From Alphaproteobacteria bacterium (GTDB lineage: Bacteria > Pseudomonadota > Alphaproteobacteria > Micropepsales > Micropepsaceae): DNA of 64,000 bases. Below, in pieces: positions 61,287 to 64,000 of this stretch (the stretch's first letter is position 1; the number at the start of each line of letters is the position of its first letter). A program made the position numbers and the translations under genes. The notes under the pieces are model-generated. The model searched no databases. It was not told the origin of the DNA and worked only from the letters and a program-made list of their open reading frames with translations. Location of the stretch: assembly GCA_019245415.1 (NCBI GenBank), contig JAFARO010000004.1, forward strand, positions 496,001 through 560,000, given 5' to 3'.

Positions 61287-62072
61287 CTACAGCGACCGCA
61301 AATACGCCCGCACGCGCTCGGCGTTGCGGCCGTAGTCGAAGGTGCCGGCGCGGCTCTTGGAGCGGATGTCGACGCGCGCGCCGATGGTGCCGGCCGCGCT
61401 CACGCGGATGACGATGTCGTCGGTGAAGCCGAACCACAGGGTCGTGTCGGTCGCCTCGATGCGGCCGCGCTTGGGATCGAAGGCGACGACGTTCCAGCCC
61501 ATGCGCTTGGCGCGTTCAAAGGCGCGCCAGAACCAGTAGCTCTGCGGCGTCGCGCCCTTGGGCAGCGAGCGCGGATCGACCAGCGAGGCGTGCGCCTTGA
61601 TCTCGGGAAAGGCTTTCTTCTGCAGCTCGGCCACGGTGGTGATCTTGCCGTCGAGCACGACTTTTTTCGGCCCGTCATATTCGGGGCCGTTGGGCGAGCC
61701 CTTGCGCAGGGGCAGCAGCGCCTCGAAGGGCGGGGCGAATTCGACGTCGGTGGAGATGTCGTGGATCGGCGGCGCGCCATAGGCCTGGAGCGCGGCGCCG
61801 AGCGGCACCCACAACAGCGCGGCCGAGCCGACGAGCCCGGCGAAGCCCCAGCGCCAGCCTTCGCTGTTGTTGTTGCGCAGCGCCGCCGCCAGCCACCATA
61901 TCCCGGCGGCGAGCGCGAGCGCGCCGATGATCACGGCGGGGATCAGTATCTCGAAGCCGGTGGTGTAGAGCCACAGCCCCAGCCGCGTCCCGAAGCTCGC
62001 GACCAGCGCGATGCAGAGCGCCACGACGAACGCGCCGAACGACAGCCTCGCGGCGGTGGAGCGGTAGGTCAT
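61287..62072 (-). CDS. DUF1499 domain-containing membrane protein
   Basis: A 261-residue protein with three membrane segments (about 8-30, 38-62 and 72-95). The DUF1499 part follows (ALQAYGAPPIHDISTDVEFA, FERAKRMGWNVVAFDPKRGR and IEATDTTLWFGFTDDIVIRV). The end is GARVDIRSKSRAGTFDYGRN, the usual R-S-x-S-R-x-G-x-x-D-x-G-x-N motif. DUF1499 proteins are linked to lipids or membranes but have no proven role. Confidence 0.88.
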   Translation of the reverse strand: MTYRSTAARLSFGAFVVALCIALVASFGTRLGLWLYTTGFEILIPAVIIGALALAAGIWWLAAALRNNNSEGWRWGFAGLVGSAALLWVPLGAALQAYGAPPIHDISTDVEFAPPFEALLPLRKGSPNGPEYDGPKKVVLDGKITTVAELQKKAFPEIKAHASLVDPRSLPKGATPQSYWFWRAFERAKRMGWNVVAFDPKRGRIEATDTTLWFGFTDDIVIRVSAAGTIGARVDIRSKSRAGTFDYGRNAERVRAYLRSL

Positions 62073-62119
62073 CGATTGTCCTCCCCGGCGAGCAGGGGCG
62101 CCAACGTAACTTCCAACCC

Positions 62120-62260
62120 GTCATGGCCGCCCTTGAGGCGGCCATCCAGAGAAGAAGATTCACGCGGAGTCGCGGAGTCGCGGAGAAGCAAAAGGTGGAC
62201 CTCCGCGCCTCCGCGCCTCCGCGTGCAAACCTGGATGGCCGGGTCAAGCCCGGCCATGAT
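62120..62260. repeat. Composite repeat: family A element nested inside family B
   Basis: The outer element is family B: GTCATGGCCGCCCTTGAGGC and GGCCATCCAG at the left, and CTGGATGGCCGGGTCAAGCC with CGGCCATGAT at the right. Between them lies a full family A repeat (62159-62227: TTCACGCGGAGTCGCGGAG...CTCCGCGCCTCCGCGT). The copy at 3332-3423 has a different, non-repeat centre, so family A has inserted into, or replaced, the centre here. Confidence 0.8.
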
Positions 62261-62298
62261 GAAAGAGGTACAATGCAACGCTTCCCGCATCGGATGCT

Positions 62299-63933
<1,635 letters not shown>

Positions 63934-64000
63934 GGTGTGCGACCCCCTGTGCGAAGGGGGGAATATAGGCGGGGAGGGGGGAGCGGCCAACTGGCGAGAG

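Overview
The window is high-GC bacterial chromosome (I judge roughly 65% GC by eye), densely coding and mostly housekeeping. Gene order points to Alphaproteobacteria: prs / rplY / pth / ychF, lgt / MidA-like / pgeF, and uvrC / pgsA / moaD / moaE are clusters typical of that class. A SigF-like ECF sigma factor with an NrsF anti-sigma factor recalls Caulobacter. A Caulobacterales- or Micropepsales-like organism is plausible, but genus cannot be fixed from this sequence. No rRNA, tRNA, CRISPR array, transposase or phage gene was seen.

Layout. 1-5.4 kb: ychF (cut by the window edge), pth, rplY, a PerM-type membrane protein, a YjbR protein and prs, with a DUF433/DUF5615 toxin-antitoxin-like pair inserted. 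5.5-10.5 kb: pgeF, MidA-like methyltransferase, lgt, ubiK, a YbjN protein and proC. 10.9-14.5 kb: an OmpR-type two-component system, a branched-chain aminotransferase and a DUF1801 protein. 14.5-23.8 kb: moaE-moaD-pgsA-uvrC, a metallo-beta-lactamase/rhodanese fusion, folB with a FolM-like reductase, trpS and glnD. 23.8-30 kb: a mazEF-like pair, VOC, GST and SodC proteins, two cold-shock genes and several small exported proteins.

30.3-32.9 kb is the most accessory part: a small Cys-containing protein, a BglII/BstYI-type restriction endonuclease overlapping an MT-A70 DNA methyltransferase, an AT-richer orphan gene and a protein with a HEPN-like R-x4-H motif whose start overlaps the uvrB stop. 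32.9-40.7 kb: uvrB, parDE, a J-like membrane protein paired with an HscC-type Hsp70, and a HAF-repeat exported protein. 40.7-43.8 kb: small alpha/beta-barrel enzymes beside two regulators (WYL and ArsR types), each with an inverted repeat at its start. 43.9-49.3 kb: exported proteins, including two tandem paralogous proteins with two CXXCH motifs each and one of two Sel1-like paralogs. 49.4-53.5 kb: amidohydrolase, phd/vapC, membrane proteins and an MBL hydrolase. 53.6-64 kb: GST, a divergently promoted sigF-like/nrsF module with a SYLF protein, blaI/M56 and an AlkK-like acyl-CoA ligase.

At least six families of dispersed inverted repeats fill the intergenic gaps. Some copies are nested inside copies of another family, one lies in frame inside uvrB, and one supplies the 3' end of pth. 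The items most worth following up are the restriction-modification/HEPN-like islet, the nested repeats, the tandem diheme-type proteins and the back-to-back SigF-type promoters.
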